Assembly: GCF_014696715.1 (NCBI RefSeq)
Contig: NZ_JACJQO010000010.1
Location: forward strand, 124,001-188,000
Reading direction: 5' to 3'
Length of the DNA stretch: 64,000 nt
Source of the DNA: Pseudanabaena sp. FACHB-2040
GTDB lineage: Bacteria > Cyanobacteriota > Cyanobacteriia > Phormidesmidales > Phormidesmidaceae
Numbering within the stretch: the stretch's first letter is position 1; the number at the start of each line of letters is the position of its first letter. This document shows positions 1 through 9,537 of this stretch, in pieces. The translations under genes were made by a program, and so were the position numbers. A model generated the notes under the pieces. The model saw only the letters and a program-made list of their open reading frames with translations, made no database searches and was not told the origin of the DNA.

Positions 1-2167
1 AAATTCGCAGCGCCACCCCATAGCCATCGGCAACAGTTTGCAGAGACTGTTGGGCCTTATGAATCTCCCAGTTACTGCTCAAAAAGCCGGAGTCTTTGTT
101 GCTGTCGGAGTAGCCCAACATGACCTCCTGCAGCGGCACCACCGGAGGCGCTGCCAGGTCAGGGTGTTCTGGCCCCTTCTGCTGCAGCACCTTGCGGTAA
201 AACGGCATTTCAAATAGCTCGTGCAGTACTGCAGGAGCCCGCTGCAGATCTTCTACCGTTTCAAACAAAGGTACTGCCTGAATACTCGCGACACCTGTTG
301 CAGGGTCATAGAGTCCGGCTTCTTTAGCCAGCAGCAGCACCTCTAGCAGGTCACTGACGCTGTGGCTCATACTGATGACATAGCTGCGGCAAATTTCTGA
401 GCCAAACTCCTGATGCAGCCGACGCACCATCCGCAGCGTCTCGATGGTCTCACAGGTTTTGTCAGAGAAGGACAGCTCTGCCGGGATCAGCGGGCGACGG
501 GTTTCCAGTTCAGTTACCAGCCACGCCACCTTCTCAGCCTCGGAAAGGTCATTGTAAGGCTGCGGCAAAATCTGTAGATACTGGGTGATCTCGTTGAGCG
601 CATCGGAGTGGCGCGAACTTTCCTGGCGCAGATCGAGCTGGGCCAGATTAAAGCCATACAGCTCCACCTGGCAAATCAAGGTCTCAAGATCGTCACAAGT
701 CAGGCCAGTTTCCTCCAGGTTGCGCTGAATTAACCGCAGCTCGTCTAGAAACTCTTCTCCTGAGTGGTAGCTGTTGGCCGACTGAAAATCTTTGCCAGGT
801 TGGCTGAGGGAGTAGTTGCCCTCATAGAGCCGAAGGCTACGGTGCAGAGTATTTTCTAGCCGCTGCTGGATATAGGCTAGCTTTAGCCGGTAGGGTTCTT
901 GTCGATATCGAATGGCCAGCCGGTCGTAGATCTCAGGCATTTTGACCTGGTCTTGCTCTAGCGACTCCAGGAGCTCTGGCAGCACTTCGCTCCAGTGGAG
1001 TGAGAGGCTGAGCAGGTTGGTCAGGTTCTTAATTGAGATAACGTACTTTTCCAGCACCAGGTTGCGCTGAAAACAGGCTGTTTTGAAGGTGACTTCGGGG
1101 GTCACCGAGGGGTTGCCATCGCGATCGGAGCCTACCCAGGAGCCAAAGCGGCAGTAGCGATGGCGGGGCGGCTGCAGGTGGGGGAAGGTGGCCTTTAGCG
1201 CCCGCTCGAAACGCAGGTAGAGCTGGGGCAGCGCATCAAACAGCACCACCTGAAAGTAGTGGAGCGTGTAGTCTACTTCATCAAGGACGGAGGGCTTGAA
1301 CTGGTGCAGCTCATCTGTGCGCCACCACAGCCTAACTTCTTCAGTGAGCTGAGATTTAAGGCCTTCAACTTCCCAGGTAGAAGACAGCCCAATATTTTGG
1401 GCTCCTTCTTCTGCCAGATCTAGCCGACGCAGAATATCGGCAATGCGCCGCTGCTTATCTCGAATGGTGTGGCGCACAATTTCGGTGGGGTGGGCCGTGA
1501 ACACTAGCCGCACATCGAGCTGATTGATCAGGTTTTGAATTAGCTGGGGCGGCACATTTAGCCGCTTCAGCATGGGGAACAGCCAGTAAAAGGTGCCCAT
1601 TTCCTTACGGCTGTCGGCTCCTTCCTGCAGGCTGCGATTGAGCAGATCGGCCTGAAAGAGGTGGCTACGAGCATCGGCGGTGGGGCCATCTTCTAGCAGC
1701 TGGGCTGGAGCCTCGAGGTGGTTAAAGATGGACTGGGCTTGGGCTTGCGATCGCTCCGAGTCTTCGTAAGCTGCTCGATACTGCTGCTGCTGCCCTCGCT
1801 GCTCATAGTGCTGCTCAACGATATTGATTAGCTGAAAATAGAGGGCAAAGGCTCGCGAAGCCCGAATCGCATCTTCTAAATCCAGCGCTTCGACGACGTC
1901 TACAACCGCTTTGACTCTGGCCTCATTTGCCGTGGGAGCCTGCCCTTCGGGGGAGCACATCTGGCGCAGCTGACGCAGTAGGTCGAGAAGATTTTGGCCA
2001 CATTCGTGCTGCAGAACGTTTTCCCAGATATCTTCAACGACCTTGAGTCGGTGCCGCAAAGAGAAATCCTGGGCAGAGGCATCTGCCATTGAAGTAGAGT
2101 TTGGCAATTCCAAAAGGGTTTGCCCCGCAGGGTAAGCGTCACCAGGCGTGTTCAAGGTTGAACTCAT
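1..2167 (-). CDS. ppc: Phosphoenolpyruvate carboxylase, N-terminal ~722 residues (truncated by window edge)
   Basis: Catalyses HCO3- addition to phosphoenolpyruvate to give oxaloacetate, the main anaplerotic carboxylation in cyanobacteria; cytosolic. Reading the minus strand from the ATG at 2167 gives an uninterrupted frame to base 2. It passes through the family signature [12 protein letters not shown] just before the window edge, followed by [10 protein letters not shown]. The N-terminus reads [13 protein letters not shown] and then the conserved start-region motif [13 protein letters not shown]. Family members are about 1000 residues, so roughly the last 290 residues lie outside the window. 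The gene is open throughout the visible part and contains HIP1 sites, so it looks native. The start is the first ATG in frame; a second Met about 30 codons downstream is less likely. Confidence 0.95.
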   Translation of the reverse strand, partial: MSSTLNTPGDAYPAGQTLLELPNSTSMADASAQDFSLRHRLKVVEDIWENVLQHECGQNLLDLLRQLRQMCSPEGQAPTANEARVKAVVDVVEALDLEDAIRASRAFALYFQLINIVEQHYEQRGQQQQYRAAYEDSERSQAQAQSIFNHLEAPAQLLEDGPTADARSHLFQADLLNRSLQEGADSRKEMGTFYWLFPMLKRLNVPPQLIQNLINQLDVRLVFTAHPTEIVRHTIRDKQRRIADILRRLDLAEEGAQNIGLSSTWEVEGLKSQLTEEVRLWWRTDELHQFKPSVLDEVDYTLHYFQVVLFDALPQLYLRFERALKATFPHLQPPRHRYCRFGSWVGSDRDGNPSVTPEVTFKTACFQRNLVLEKYVISIKNLTNLLSLSLHWSEVLPELLESLEQDQVKMPEIYDRLAIRYRQEPYRLKLAYIQQRLENTLHRSLRLYEGNYSLSQPGKDFQSANSYHSGEEFLDELRLIQRNLEETGLTCDDLETLICQVELYGFNLAQLDLRQESSRHSDALNEITQYLQILPQPYNDLSEAEKVAWLVTELETRRPLIPAELSFSDKTCETIETLRMVRRLHQEFGSEICRSYVISMSHSVSDLLEVLLLAKEAGLYDPATGVASIQAVPLFETVEDLQRAPAVLHELFEMPFYRKVLQQKGPEHPDLAAPPVVPLQEVMLGYSDSNKDSGFLSSNWEIHKAQQSLQTVADGYGVALRI

Positions 2168-2636
2168 GAAAGTAAGCCATTGTGCAGTACAGCAATATCG
2201 CCCAGGCCCTAACAAATTTCAAGTTCCCTTTTTAGGGGTCTGCTAGGTGGGTAGCAAATTCGCAAACAAGTTCTTTATACAGCATCCTACAGAACTTTCC
2301 TGTTGTCGCACTGACACGCTGATCACCCTTCTTGTGATTAGCCTGGAATTGGAGGTGCAGCCTGAGCGAGTGAGCTGCTCGGTAGTGCTGATTGCGTTTG
2401 CGATCGCCCGCTTAACGGGGCACCTGTTGAAGCCCCTGCGCAGTTTTGCAGCGGTGGCTGGTTAGGGATAGTTTTGTGTAGTGGTTGAGCAGTACTTTGA
2501 TCCGGGTTTAGGGGGAGTAGCGGGCCTCAGTTCTGACCCAGGAGCACACCGCCCTCCCTGCCAGTATCTTTTGAAGCCGGATAACGACTAGATCTGCTTC
2601 AGTGGTTGCTCCTCCCACAGCTCTCCAGCAGAAAAA
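2168..2636. other. Intergenic stretch, nothing recognised
   Basis: These 469 bases hold the ppc promoter region at their left side and a HIP1 palindrome near 2400. A 72-codon open frame on the plus strand (2247-2465) has no ribosome-binding site and no recognisable protein features, and I do not count it as a gene. No tRNA, repeat or convincing terminator was seen. Confidence 0.5.
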
Positions 2637-3035
2637 TCAAGAATTGGCTGCCTGCTTTTTCTGCTTTTGCTGACATCTGGCAATACGATTGTCCCAGTCA
2701 TCAGCCCAGCCCAGGGCTTGAGCTTCACGACAAAGGCAAATGGCCTCTGCGAATCGCGCTTGCTGCTCTCGAATAATGGCGAGTTGGGTGTAGCCGGTGT
2801 GTACTGGCAAAGCTACAACAGGCGTTGCTAAAGGCTGTTTGTTGTCCTTGGTTGAAGGCTGATTCAACGCCTCAAATTCTTGATGAAAAAGCTGTGCTAC
2901 TTCAGGCGCGATCGCAATTTGCTCGTTGCAGGCCGAAATTGCTTTTTTCAAGGCTCCAGCCTCTATATCCCGCAATCTGTAGTTGCTCTCGATTACCTGA
3001 ATTAACTCAAAGTGTTTTTTTATCAGAGGTTTCAT
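2637..3035 (-). CDS. Small helical protein, possible TPR-like C-terminus
   Basis: About 132 residues, no signal peptide or membrane segment. The C-terminal half (GYTQLAIIREQQARF, AEAICLCREAQALGW) resembles a tetratricopeptide helix pair. The middle is a Pro/Thr linker, and the N-terminal half (LIQVIESNYRLRDIEAG) looks helical. I chose the ATG at 3035 (MKPLIKKHF); the frame is open to a TTG at 3080, but that would add a low-complexity Ser/Pro leader. No ribosome-binding site marks either. It stands alone between ppc and the next small gene. I do not recognise a function; TPR proteins usually mediate protein contacts. Confidence 0.6.
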   Translation of the reverse strand: MKPLIKKHFELIQVIESNYRLRDIEAGALKKAISACNEQIAIAPEVAQLFHQEFEALNQPSTKDNKQPLATPVVALPVHTGYTQLAIIREQQARFAEAICLCREAQALGWADDWDNRIARCQQKQKKQAANS

Positions 3036-3176
3036 GAAGGAGGGACTGTCCACGCTCGATACAGGGGACTGCGATCGCAAATCCCAACTGCCTTGATCTG
3101 CAACCTGTCCAAAACTAGTAGTGGCTCTAGACCCTAACGAGCAAGTGCGATCGCAAGTACAGCAATTAGAGTCGTT

Positions 3177-3395
3177 TTAATCTTCGAAAGGCGGCTCAGG
3201 AATGGTCAAGGACGGTAGGCGATCGCCACGAAACAGTTCTTCACTAGCTAGGCCAACCTGCTGTAGCGCATCTGCCAACGAGCGAATGCCTACAATGCCG
3301 ACCAACAGCGGTGGCGTCAGGAGGCTGAGCCACAAATCGGCTGGCTTTAAGGATGCAGCAGCGGGTGGAGAAGCCGGGGAGCGAGATGAGTCCAT
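3177..3395 (-). CDS. Small single-span membrane protein, unknown function
   Basis: 72 residues. After a Ser/Pro/Ala-rich N-terminus comes one hydrophobic stretch (DLWLSLLTPPLLVGIVGI, about residues 20-37), then an amphipathic helix with GLASEELFRGDRLPSL and an acidic C-terminus. The composition looks like a real small membrane protein rather than chance, and I recall similar short proteins in other cyanobacteria, but I cannot name a family. It is monocistronic as far as can be seen. The divergent plus-strand neighbour starts 430 bases away. Confidence 0.55.
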   Translation of the reverse strand: MDSSRSPASPPAAASLKPADLWLSLLTPPLLVGIVGIRSLADALQQVGLASEELFRGDRLPSLTIPEPPFED

Positions 3396-3828
3396 AGGGA
3401 GCAGAAAAGGGTGAGGGAATTAAGCGTGGTCTATTTACGGTAGTTACCTGCCCGCCTGCCCGTGAGTCTTTGTCACAGGAACGCAAGCTTTCTTTGCATG
3501 ACTACAATAGAGGGCAAATAATTGACTGAGTGAATTGAGCCCAAAAATTTTGGTCTAATGTATTCTTCACTGCTATACCTTCACTGCTATATTTGAAGCG
3601 CATTGATGGAAGCCGTGTTACCGAAATTTACTTAGTTGCGGTAAAACTGGGCTTAAGCATTTTGTCAAGGGAGTGCTCGCTTTGAGGAACTTCCCACAGC
3701 TTAAACCCAGGGGCAAGTTCAGAGTCAAGTTCAGCCTGGGTCAAGTTGATGAAGTACCGCCCGAAGTTTTGCACCTTTTGTCCCTAGTGCCTATATCTTT
3801 GGCGATTGAGGACTCGTTGTAGACATCT
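3396..3828. other. Intergenic region between divergent genes; short tandem repeat
   Basis: 433 bases that must hold promoters for the minus-strand small membrane gene and the plus-strand DUF1574 gene. Around 3565-3592 the string TTCACTGCTATA occurs twice in tandem (14-base period). Near 3710-3750 three short copies of CAAGTT recur. No RNA gene or terminator was recognised. Confidence 0.4.
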
Positions 3829-6800
3829 ATGCCTGTGCCCCTTTCCCGTACACCCTCCAATATACCCTCGACGGCTGGGCCAACGGTTGGGCCAACTGTT
3901 GGGATTGTGCCCTGGCTGCAGCAAATCGTGGGTACCCCTGCAGCCAAGCTCCACATAAAGCTGCGGGGCAACATTTTGCATCTCCTCTGTGAGACACCAG
4001 AGGCCCTTGAGCAGGCACCTGTCCTTCTAAATCTAGTTCGGGGGCTGCTGGACCCTCAAGGGGCAACCCTGATAAAGCAGGCATATCCTCAGGTCTACCA
4101 GATCTATCTTTACAGCCGGGCCGTAGGAAATCCGGTTCCGGCATGGACCGCCCCCATCTACCTGAACCGCTTGGAGCGCCACCTAGCCCAGCTAGTGCTG
4201 GAGTCTCAAGACGAGGCCGATCTCAAGGCCACCCAGGCCCTCCTGCGGAGCTACACCGAGGGCGACCCCAAGACGCTGAAGGCCTATGCCGAAGATGGGG
4301 CCGGAGGCGCTATTGTGCTCTCTAACCTGAGCCTGGCCCGTAAGGGGGACCCTGAGGCGATTGCCTGGTATCTCAGTGAGACGCTGAGCACCTTAGATGT
4401 GGGAGTTTGGGTCAGCATCAAGGCGATTCCGGGAACGGCCCACTTGCCTAAGGCCGCCATTACGATTGAAGACCATGGGGCAGAAGCAGCAGCCCCAGTT
4501 GAGCAGCCCGGTCCGGGCGAAGCCGCCATTCCCCGGCTGTGGATTCTCTGTGAAGCGGTCTATAGCCCGGATCCCTCACTGATAGCTCTGCCCACCGCTG
4601 AGCGGCTGCGGCAGCTCCAGCTCACCCAGTATAAAGATGCCGTCCTGCTGATGCAGGTGCGGGGAGAGGCCACTCCAGACTGGAGCCTGCGCATTGACCT
4701 CACTCCGCCAGAGGAGATGCTGCGGGAATGGGCTCGCTGGGGTGAGGTAGATGCGATCGCAACCCTTCTAACCACGCGCCTAGAACCGCTACACCTGAAG
4801 GCCACGGCTGAGCTGAAAGAAAGCACCCTGCATGTGGTGTGCCAGTCTGACCCAGGGGCTGACCTGCCCCCCTGGGCTACGGTGCAGGAAGCGGTGCTGC
4901 CCCTGCTGGAGCCTTTAGCCCCCCAGGGCATTCACCGCCTTGTGGTCTATGGTCAGGCGGCGGCAGATGCAGCAGCTTGGGTTGGCTATGCCGATCTGCC
5001 GGGAGCTGAGCACGAAAATTTGGCTCTGACGCCGGAGGCGCTAGCCGCTGTCGGAGACCTGCCAGCTATCGCGTTTTTGTTGACGCGGCTGCTCAACCCC
5101 AATTTAGAGGAGCAGCTAGCCACGGGTGGACTGCGGGTGCAGCTGTTGGTGCGAGACAAGCTGCTCCACGTCATGGTCGATGGACCTATTGCGCCCCAGC
5201 GGCGGCAGGTGGCTGCTAGCGCCAGTCAGCGGCTGCGCCAGCTCGATATCAGCGGCATTCAAGGTGTGCGCATCTATGGTCGGCGCTCAGGCCAAGCCCA
5301 GCCTAGCTGGAGCTATGGGGCTGACTTTACCTCTCGCCGCCGCCTAGTGCCTGAGGCGACGCCCGAATTCACGGCCTCTGATGCCTATGTCAACGAACTG
5401 CTAGCTCGACCTGAAGGCCCCGTCCAGGAACTGGAGATCGACGATACCCAGACCCAGATAGGGCCAGCCTTGGGGCAGTGGAGCAATGGGCTGCTGCAGA
5501 TAATCCGGCAAGGGCTGGTGCGATCGCACCTATTTGCCCCCCAGTCTGCCCCCGATTTTCTTCAGTCTGCCCCCGATCCTGCGACTCAAGACGGTATGCG
5601 AATTGCCGTTGTCTGGGGCGCGGTGGGCCTGCTGATGGCTCTACAGCTAGACTGGCTGATGGGCCAGCTGCTGCGACCTCCAGCGGCTGCGGGAGTTGCA
5701 GAAGCAACTCCTCTGCCCGAGGTGGTCGAGCCCACCCGCCCCGAAACAGCAGAACCCACTCTGGAAGAACAGCTAGCTGACTTAAACTGGGGCCAGGAAG
5801 GTACAAACCTTGAGGATGGCGGCACCTTTACCGGAACGCCCAGCCAGCCCTTTGGGGCAACTTCGGCAGACTTGCCGACCAGCCCACAGCAGCCCATTGC
5901 CATGACCGATGACCTGCTGGGAGCCTCGCCCTATCCTTCCTTCCGCAGTCAGCAGATGGATGAGAAATTGGCCCTTTACCACCAGCGTCTACAGCAGGAG
6001 GGCCCAACCGATGTCCTGATTGTAGGCAGCTCTCGGGCGCTGCGAGGAGTTGACCCGGTAGCTTTACAAAAAGAGCTGTCTAACTTGGGCTATGAAGGCG
6101 TCAGCGTTTTTAACTTCGGCATCAACGGGGCTACGGCCCAGGTTGTAGAGCTGACCCTGCGCCGCATTTTGCAGCCAGGTCAGCTTCCTAAGGTGATTAT
6201 TTGGGCAGATGGGGCGCGCGCCTTTAACAGCGGCCGGGAAGATGTTACGTACAATGCGATCGCAACTTCCGAAGGCTACCGTGAACTGCTCAGCGGTCAG
6301 CTTGCTGTCGAAGGCAGCGCCTCAGAAGATGCTGGAGCAGACAGCTCAGGCATTGCTAAATCTTTAGCCAATAGCTATCAGTCAATGGACACCTGGTTAA
6401 GCGATCAGCTGGTCAGCTTTTCAGCCGTGTATCCTGATCGAGAACGGCTCAAGACCTGGTTTCAGCAGCAAATGAGCGTTTTGGCTACCCCAGTTGCAAC
6501 CGCAACGGGCGAAGCCGAACCTATGGACGCCGTCATGCCAGAGGGCAGCTTCATCGACTTTGATGGGTTCTTGGCCCTCTCCCTGCGGTTCAATCCGGCT
6601 ACCTACTACCAAAAGCATGCTCGGGTTCAGGGCGTTTACGACGGCGACTACGAATCTTTCCGGCTAGACGGCCAGCAAGACGAGGCTTTTAGAGAACTGT
6701 TGCAGTTCACTCAGGCTCAGGGAGTGCCCCTTGTCTTTATCAACACTCCCCTCACCGACGAGTACCTAGACGACTATCGCAAAGAAGCAGAAGACGCTTT

Positions 6801-7023
6801 CTTACAGTACATGCTGCGGTTGTCTGCAACCGAAACCGGCTTTATCTTCCGCGATCTTGGCCAGGCCTGGATCAATCGCTATGACTACTTCTCTGATCCC
6901 AGTCACCTAAACCGATACGGTGCTTACCAGGTTTCCCAGAAGATCGCTCAAGACCCCATGATTCCCTGGCCCAGAATTCGGGCTCAGTCAGCCGCCAGTT
7001 CCCTGCCTTCAGAGGTGAACTAA
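3829..7023 (+). CDS. DUF1574-type protein: four cytoplasmic repeats, one membrane span, periplasmic SGNH/AlgJ-like domain
   Basis: 1064 residues. Residues ~24-510 hold four diverged copies of a ~95-residue repeat. Each copy begins near a GD.AIA..L motif, has a central strand such as LHVVCQ or LHVMVDG, and ends in a (V/I)YGR..G...P.W pattern. A hydrophobic span (about 590-613) follows, then a Pro/Glu-rich linker. The C-terminal domain has a GSSRALRG block (Ser ~733) and a DPSHLNRYG block (Asp/His ~1022-1025) typical of SGNH hydrolase/AlgJ-like O-acetyl-transfer proteins. It ends 4 bases before an MBOAT gene, so the two are probably one operon. Inference: the MBOAT moves acyl groups across the membrane and this protein places them on an extracellular glycan. 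The role of the repeats is unknown. Confidence 0.85.
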   Translation: MPVPLSRTPSNIPSTAGPTVGPTVGIVPWLQQIVGTPAAKLHIKLRGNILHLLCETPEALEQAPVLLNLVRGLLDPQGATLIKQAYPQVYQIYLYSRAVGNPVPAWTAPIYLNRLERHLAQLVLESQDEADLKATQALLRSYTEGDPKTLKAYAEDGAGGAIVLSNLSLARKGDPEAIAWYLSETLSTLDVGVWVSIKAIPGTAHLPKAAITIEDHGAEAAAPVEQPGPGEAAIPRLWILCEAVYSPDPSLIALPTAERLRQLQLTQYKDAVLLMQVRGEATPDWSLRIDLTPPEEMLREWARWGEVDAIATLLTTRLEPLHLKATAELKESTLHVVCQSDPGADLPPWATVQEAVLPLLEPLAPQGIHRLVVYGQAAADAAAWVGYADLPGAEHENLALTPEALAAVGDLPAIAFLLTRLLNPNLEEQLATGGLRVQLLVRDKLLHVMVDGPIAPQRRQVAASASQRLRQLDISGIQGVRIYGRRSGQAQPSWSYGADFTSRRRLVPEATPEFTASDAYVNELLARPEGPVQELEIDDTQTQIGPALGQWSNGLLQIIRQGLVRSHLFAPQSAPDFLQSAPDPATQDGMRIAVVWGAVGLLMALQLDWLMGQLLRPPAAAGVAEATPLPEVVEPTRPETAEPTLEEQLADLNWGQEGTNLEDGGTFTGTPSQPFGATSADLPTSPQQPIAMTDDLLGASPYPSFRSQQMDEKLALYHQRLQQEGPTDVLIVGSSRALRGVDPVALQKELSNLGYEGVSVFNFGINGATAQVVELTLRRILQPGQLPKVIIWADGARAFNSGREDVTYNAIATSEGYRELLSGQLAVEGSASEDAGADSSGIAKSLANSYQSMDTWLSDQLVSFSAVYPDRERLKTWFQQQMSVLATPVATATGEAEPMDAVMPEGSFIDFDGFLALSLRFNPATYYQKHARVQGVYDGDYESFRLDGQQDEAFRELLQFTQAQGVPLVFINTPLTDEYLDDYRKEAEDAFLQYMLRLSATETGFIFRDLGQAWINRYDYFSDPSHLNRYGAYQVSQKIAQDPMIPWPRIRAQSAASSLPSEVN

Positions 7024-7027
7024 TCGT

Positions 7028-8518
7028 ATGCTGCTGCCCTCGATTACCTATGCCCTCTTTCTGCTCAGCATTGTCGGTCTTTTCTGGTCTTTGACCTCAC
7101 TGCGCCTGCGGCTCTGGCTTTTGTTTGCAGCCAGCCTGATTTTCTATGCCTCCCTACAGCTCCAGTACCTGCCCCTGATGCTGGTGCTGGCAGGGGTAAC
7201 TTTCTACTTCGGCAAAATCCTGACGGCTCCCCTAGACTGGCGCATCTCAAACGAAAACTGGCAGGTGGCCGAACACGGCTGGAACCAGCGGAGAACTCTC
7301 CTGCTAGGCGTGGGCATTGCCATTAACGTTCTGTTGCTGTTGGGGTTTAAGTATGCCGAGGCGCTGCCCCGGCTGTTGGGCTGGACCGGAGGGGCCACTG
7401 GCAGCAGGCCAGAAGATCCCTTTTGGCAGATCTTGATGCCCCTGGGCATCAGCTTTTTCTGCTTTGAGTGTATTGCTTACCTGGTAGACGTCTATCGGGG
7501 CTCACCCCCTGCTCCAAGCTTTATTAATTTTTCGGCCTATAAGTTTTTCTTCCCCAAGCTTATTTCAGGGCCTATTACCCGCTATCACACCTTTATTGAC
7601 CAGTTTGCCCAACCTACGCCCCCCAGTCTGGCTACCGCCATTGAGGGGGGCTGGCTGATTGCCTCCGGCGCAGTTAAGAAGCTGCTGCTGGCAGACCACA
7701 TCGCCATCTTGGTCAACCTTAGCTTTGATAACCTGCCGCGAGCCGGTAGTGCCGATATTTGGCTGGCCGTATTCGCCTATGGCCTTCAGCTCTATATCGA
7801 TTTCAATGCCTACGTCGATATTGCCCGGGGCAGTGCGCTGCTGCTGGGGGTTGTGCTGCCGCTAAACTTTGACTTTCCCTATTTCAGTACCAGCATTGCT
7901 GACTTTTGGCGGCGCTGGCACATGACTCTAGGAGCCTGGCTGCGTAACTACCTCTATTTTCCGCTGGGCGGCTCTCGCCAAAGCCTTTGGCGCACCTGCC
8001 TGAATCTAATGATCGTGATGCTGATTGCCGGAGTCTGGCATGGCAACAACTGGGGATTTTTGATTTGGGGGGGAATTCACGGCCTAGCGCTGGGGGTACA
8101 CCGGCTCAATCAGGCCGCAGCCAAAGCCTGGGCTCCGTTAAAACAGCTTTGGGAAACTGTTCCTGGGGCAATTTTGAGCTGGGGAATAACCCAACTGGTC
8201 GTGTTTTTTAGCTGGCTGTTTTTCCGCCTGCCCGATCCGCAACAGTTCATGCTGGCCCTACAGCGGCTCTGGGGGGTGCCTGCAGATGCCCAGTTTGCCC
8301 AGAGGGTCTATCTTGAGTCTCTAGGATTCACCTACACTGAGCTGGCCATTATGCTATGGGGTCTGGTGGGTCTAATGGGGGTGGCCTACTTCTTTAACCG
8401 AGGGTTGAAGATTGAGCTGAGCTGGCCGGTCAAACTGCTGCTGCTGCCCATCTTCTGTTTTCTAGCCTGGCTGCTAGCCCCAGCAGAGACTTTGCCCTAC
8501 ATCTATTTTGATTTCTAG
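7028..8518 (+). CDS. MBOAT-family membrane O-acyltransferase (AlgI-like)
   Basis: 496 residues with about ten hydrophobic segments across its whole length. The MBOAT core is clear: FWRRWHMTLGAWLRNYLYFPLGG is followed by GVWHGNNWGFLIWGGIHG, which carries the presumed catalytic His (about residue 337) and the second conserved His about 20 residues later. AlgI, DltB and PatA-type members use this core to transfer acetyl or acyl groups to exported polymers. The start lies 4 bases after the stop of the SGNH/DUF1574 gene, mirroring the algI/algJ-type pairing. The acceptor cannot be told from sequence; an exopolysaccharide or cell-wall glycan is the natural guess. It begins directly with hydrophobic sequence and no extra domain. 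Confidence 0.93.
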   Translation: MLLPSITYALFLLSIVGLFWSLTSLRLRLWLLFAASLIFYASLQLQYLPLMLVLAGVTFYFGKILTAPLDWRISNENWQVAEHGWNQRRTLLLGVGIAINVLLLLGFKYAEALPRLLGWTGGATGSRPEDPFWQILMPLGISFFCFECIAYLVDVYRGSPPAPSFINFSAYKFFFPKLISGPITRYHTFIDQFAQPTPPSLATAIEGGWLIASGAVKKLLLADHIAILVNLSFDNLPRAGSADIWLAVFAYGLQLYIDFNAYVDIARGSALLLGVVLPLNFDFPYFSTSIADFWRRWHMTLGAWLRNYLYFPLGGSRQSLWRTCLNLMIVMLIAGVWHGNNWGFLIWGGIHGLALGVHRLNQAAAKAWAPLKQLWETVPGAILSWGITQLVVFFSWLFFRLPDPQQFMLALQRLWGVPADAQFAQRVYLESLGFTYTELAIMLWGLVGLMGVAYFFNRGLKIELSWPVKLLLLPIFCFLAWLLAPAETLPYIYFDF

Positions 8519-8931
8519 CTATTTCGATTTCTAATCGTTATTCAATTCACCATTGCTATTGTCGATGGTGTTTGTCGACTGAGAGAGGGGCTACTGGCTG
8601 GCTCCTAACTGTTCTGCTCTAAATTTTGGCAGTAGAAAGTTATTTAGGCATTTTTGACCTGACTTTTGGCTCTTCTTAGAAGTCGGCGCTATGAACGCTA
8701 CAGCAAGGGTTTGGAGGCGGGCTTATGCCTTTAGTTTTGGCAAGCTCAACCTTTTGCTAGACCTGAGTGGCTCTTGTGTTTCTAACCATGGGTGAATTTG
8801 ACTTGCTAGGGAAATGGATAAGGTAAGAACCAAGCGATGGCTGAGGCCCGCTTTTAGCGAGTCATAGAGTTAAGCAAACCTAGCTTAGCCATCCATAAAA
8901 CCTGATGCAATCAATTACTGGGGTACGAAAT
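8519..8931. other. Intergenic region, no gene recognised
   Basis: 413 bases following the MBOAT stop. A short inverted repeat, GTCGATGGTGTTTGTCGAC (around 8561-8579), lies about 45 bases after the stop and is not followed by a T-run. The remainder precedes the WGxxGxxG gene and should hold its promoter. I see no coding potential, tRNA or repeat. Confidence 0.4.
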
Positions 8932-9267
8932 ATGCAACGCAATTCTTTGACTAAGTGGTTTGGTGCAAGTGCTTTGGCATTGAGCCTGGCTGTCCTGCCC
9001 TCTGCTATGCCCGCTGCTGCGCAGACCACCACTGGCACTGGCACTACTGATACCACCACTGCTCCTGGCACCACTGGCACCACCACTGGCACCGATCCTG
9101 TTTACGCCACTGAAACTGAAGATGACGGTTTTGACTGGGGCTGGTTGGGTCTGCTGGGCCTAATCGGTTTGGCAGGTCTGATGGGTCGGAAAGATAACGA
9201 CACCGCTACTCGCTATCGCACGACCGATGATGTAACCACCACCACCACTCCCGGTTCTCGGTACTAA
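8932..9267 (+). CDS. WGxxGxxG-family exported protein
   Basis: 111 residues from the ATG at 8932. This start leaves a clean signal peptide (MQRNSLTKWFGASALALS, with an AxA-like end at PAAAQ). An upstream in-frame ATG at 8905 would add nine polar residues. The mature protein is a Thr/Gly-rich region built from TTGTGTTD-like repeats, then an acidic patch, then the family motif WGWLGLLGLIGLAGL followed by a basic/polar tail. This is the layout of WGxxGxxG-CTERM proteins, exported and held in the membrane by the C-terminal hydrophobic motif. Function is not established for the family. Monocistronic; a strong terminator lies 230 bases downstream. Confidence 0.85.
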   Translation: MQRNSLTKWFGASALALSLAVLPSAMPAAAQTTTGTGTTDTTTAPGTTGTTTGTDPVYATETEDDGFDWGWLGLLGLIGLAGLMGRKDNDTATRYRTTDDVTTTTTPGSRY

Positions 9268-9500
9268 TCCCGGGAGGATTTCCGGAAGTTGCCGCTGTCC
9301 TATATAGGCTAAGCCTACTGTAGTGAACAGCTTAGGACATTGCGGCATTCCAGAGTGGGTAAACAGCGATGTTTGGACTGTCTTGTGCAGGGACGCTGGT
9401 ATAGCGACTCCTAGGTTCTACCCTCGTCCCTGCCCTCTCTATCTGAGGCTCTGTTTAGAACGCTGCTGATTCTGCAATATCGACTCTTAAAATCCTCACC

Positions 9501-9530
9501 GGCACTGCATTGCAGTGCCTTTTATTTTTA
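9501..9530 (+). terminator. Rho-independent terminator
   Basis: GGCACTG-CATTG-CAGTGCC followed by TTTTATTTTT. It sits 233 bases after the WGxxGxxG stop and only 8 bases before the convergent selU stop. It reads best on the plus strand. The long leader before it leaves room for a 3'-UTR or a separate small RNA. Confidence 0.85.
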
Positions 9531-9537
9531 AAGGAAC

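Noticed and set aside
2247-2465. 72-codon open frame downstream of ppc's promoter region
   Set aside because: No ribosome-binding site, biased residue content, and no protein-like features.
9485-9520. Possible Yfr1-like small RNA (TCCTCAC before a hairpin)
   Set aside because: The full ACUCCUCACAC core and the 5' hairpin of Yfr1 are absent; only a terminator is supported.
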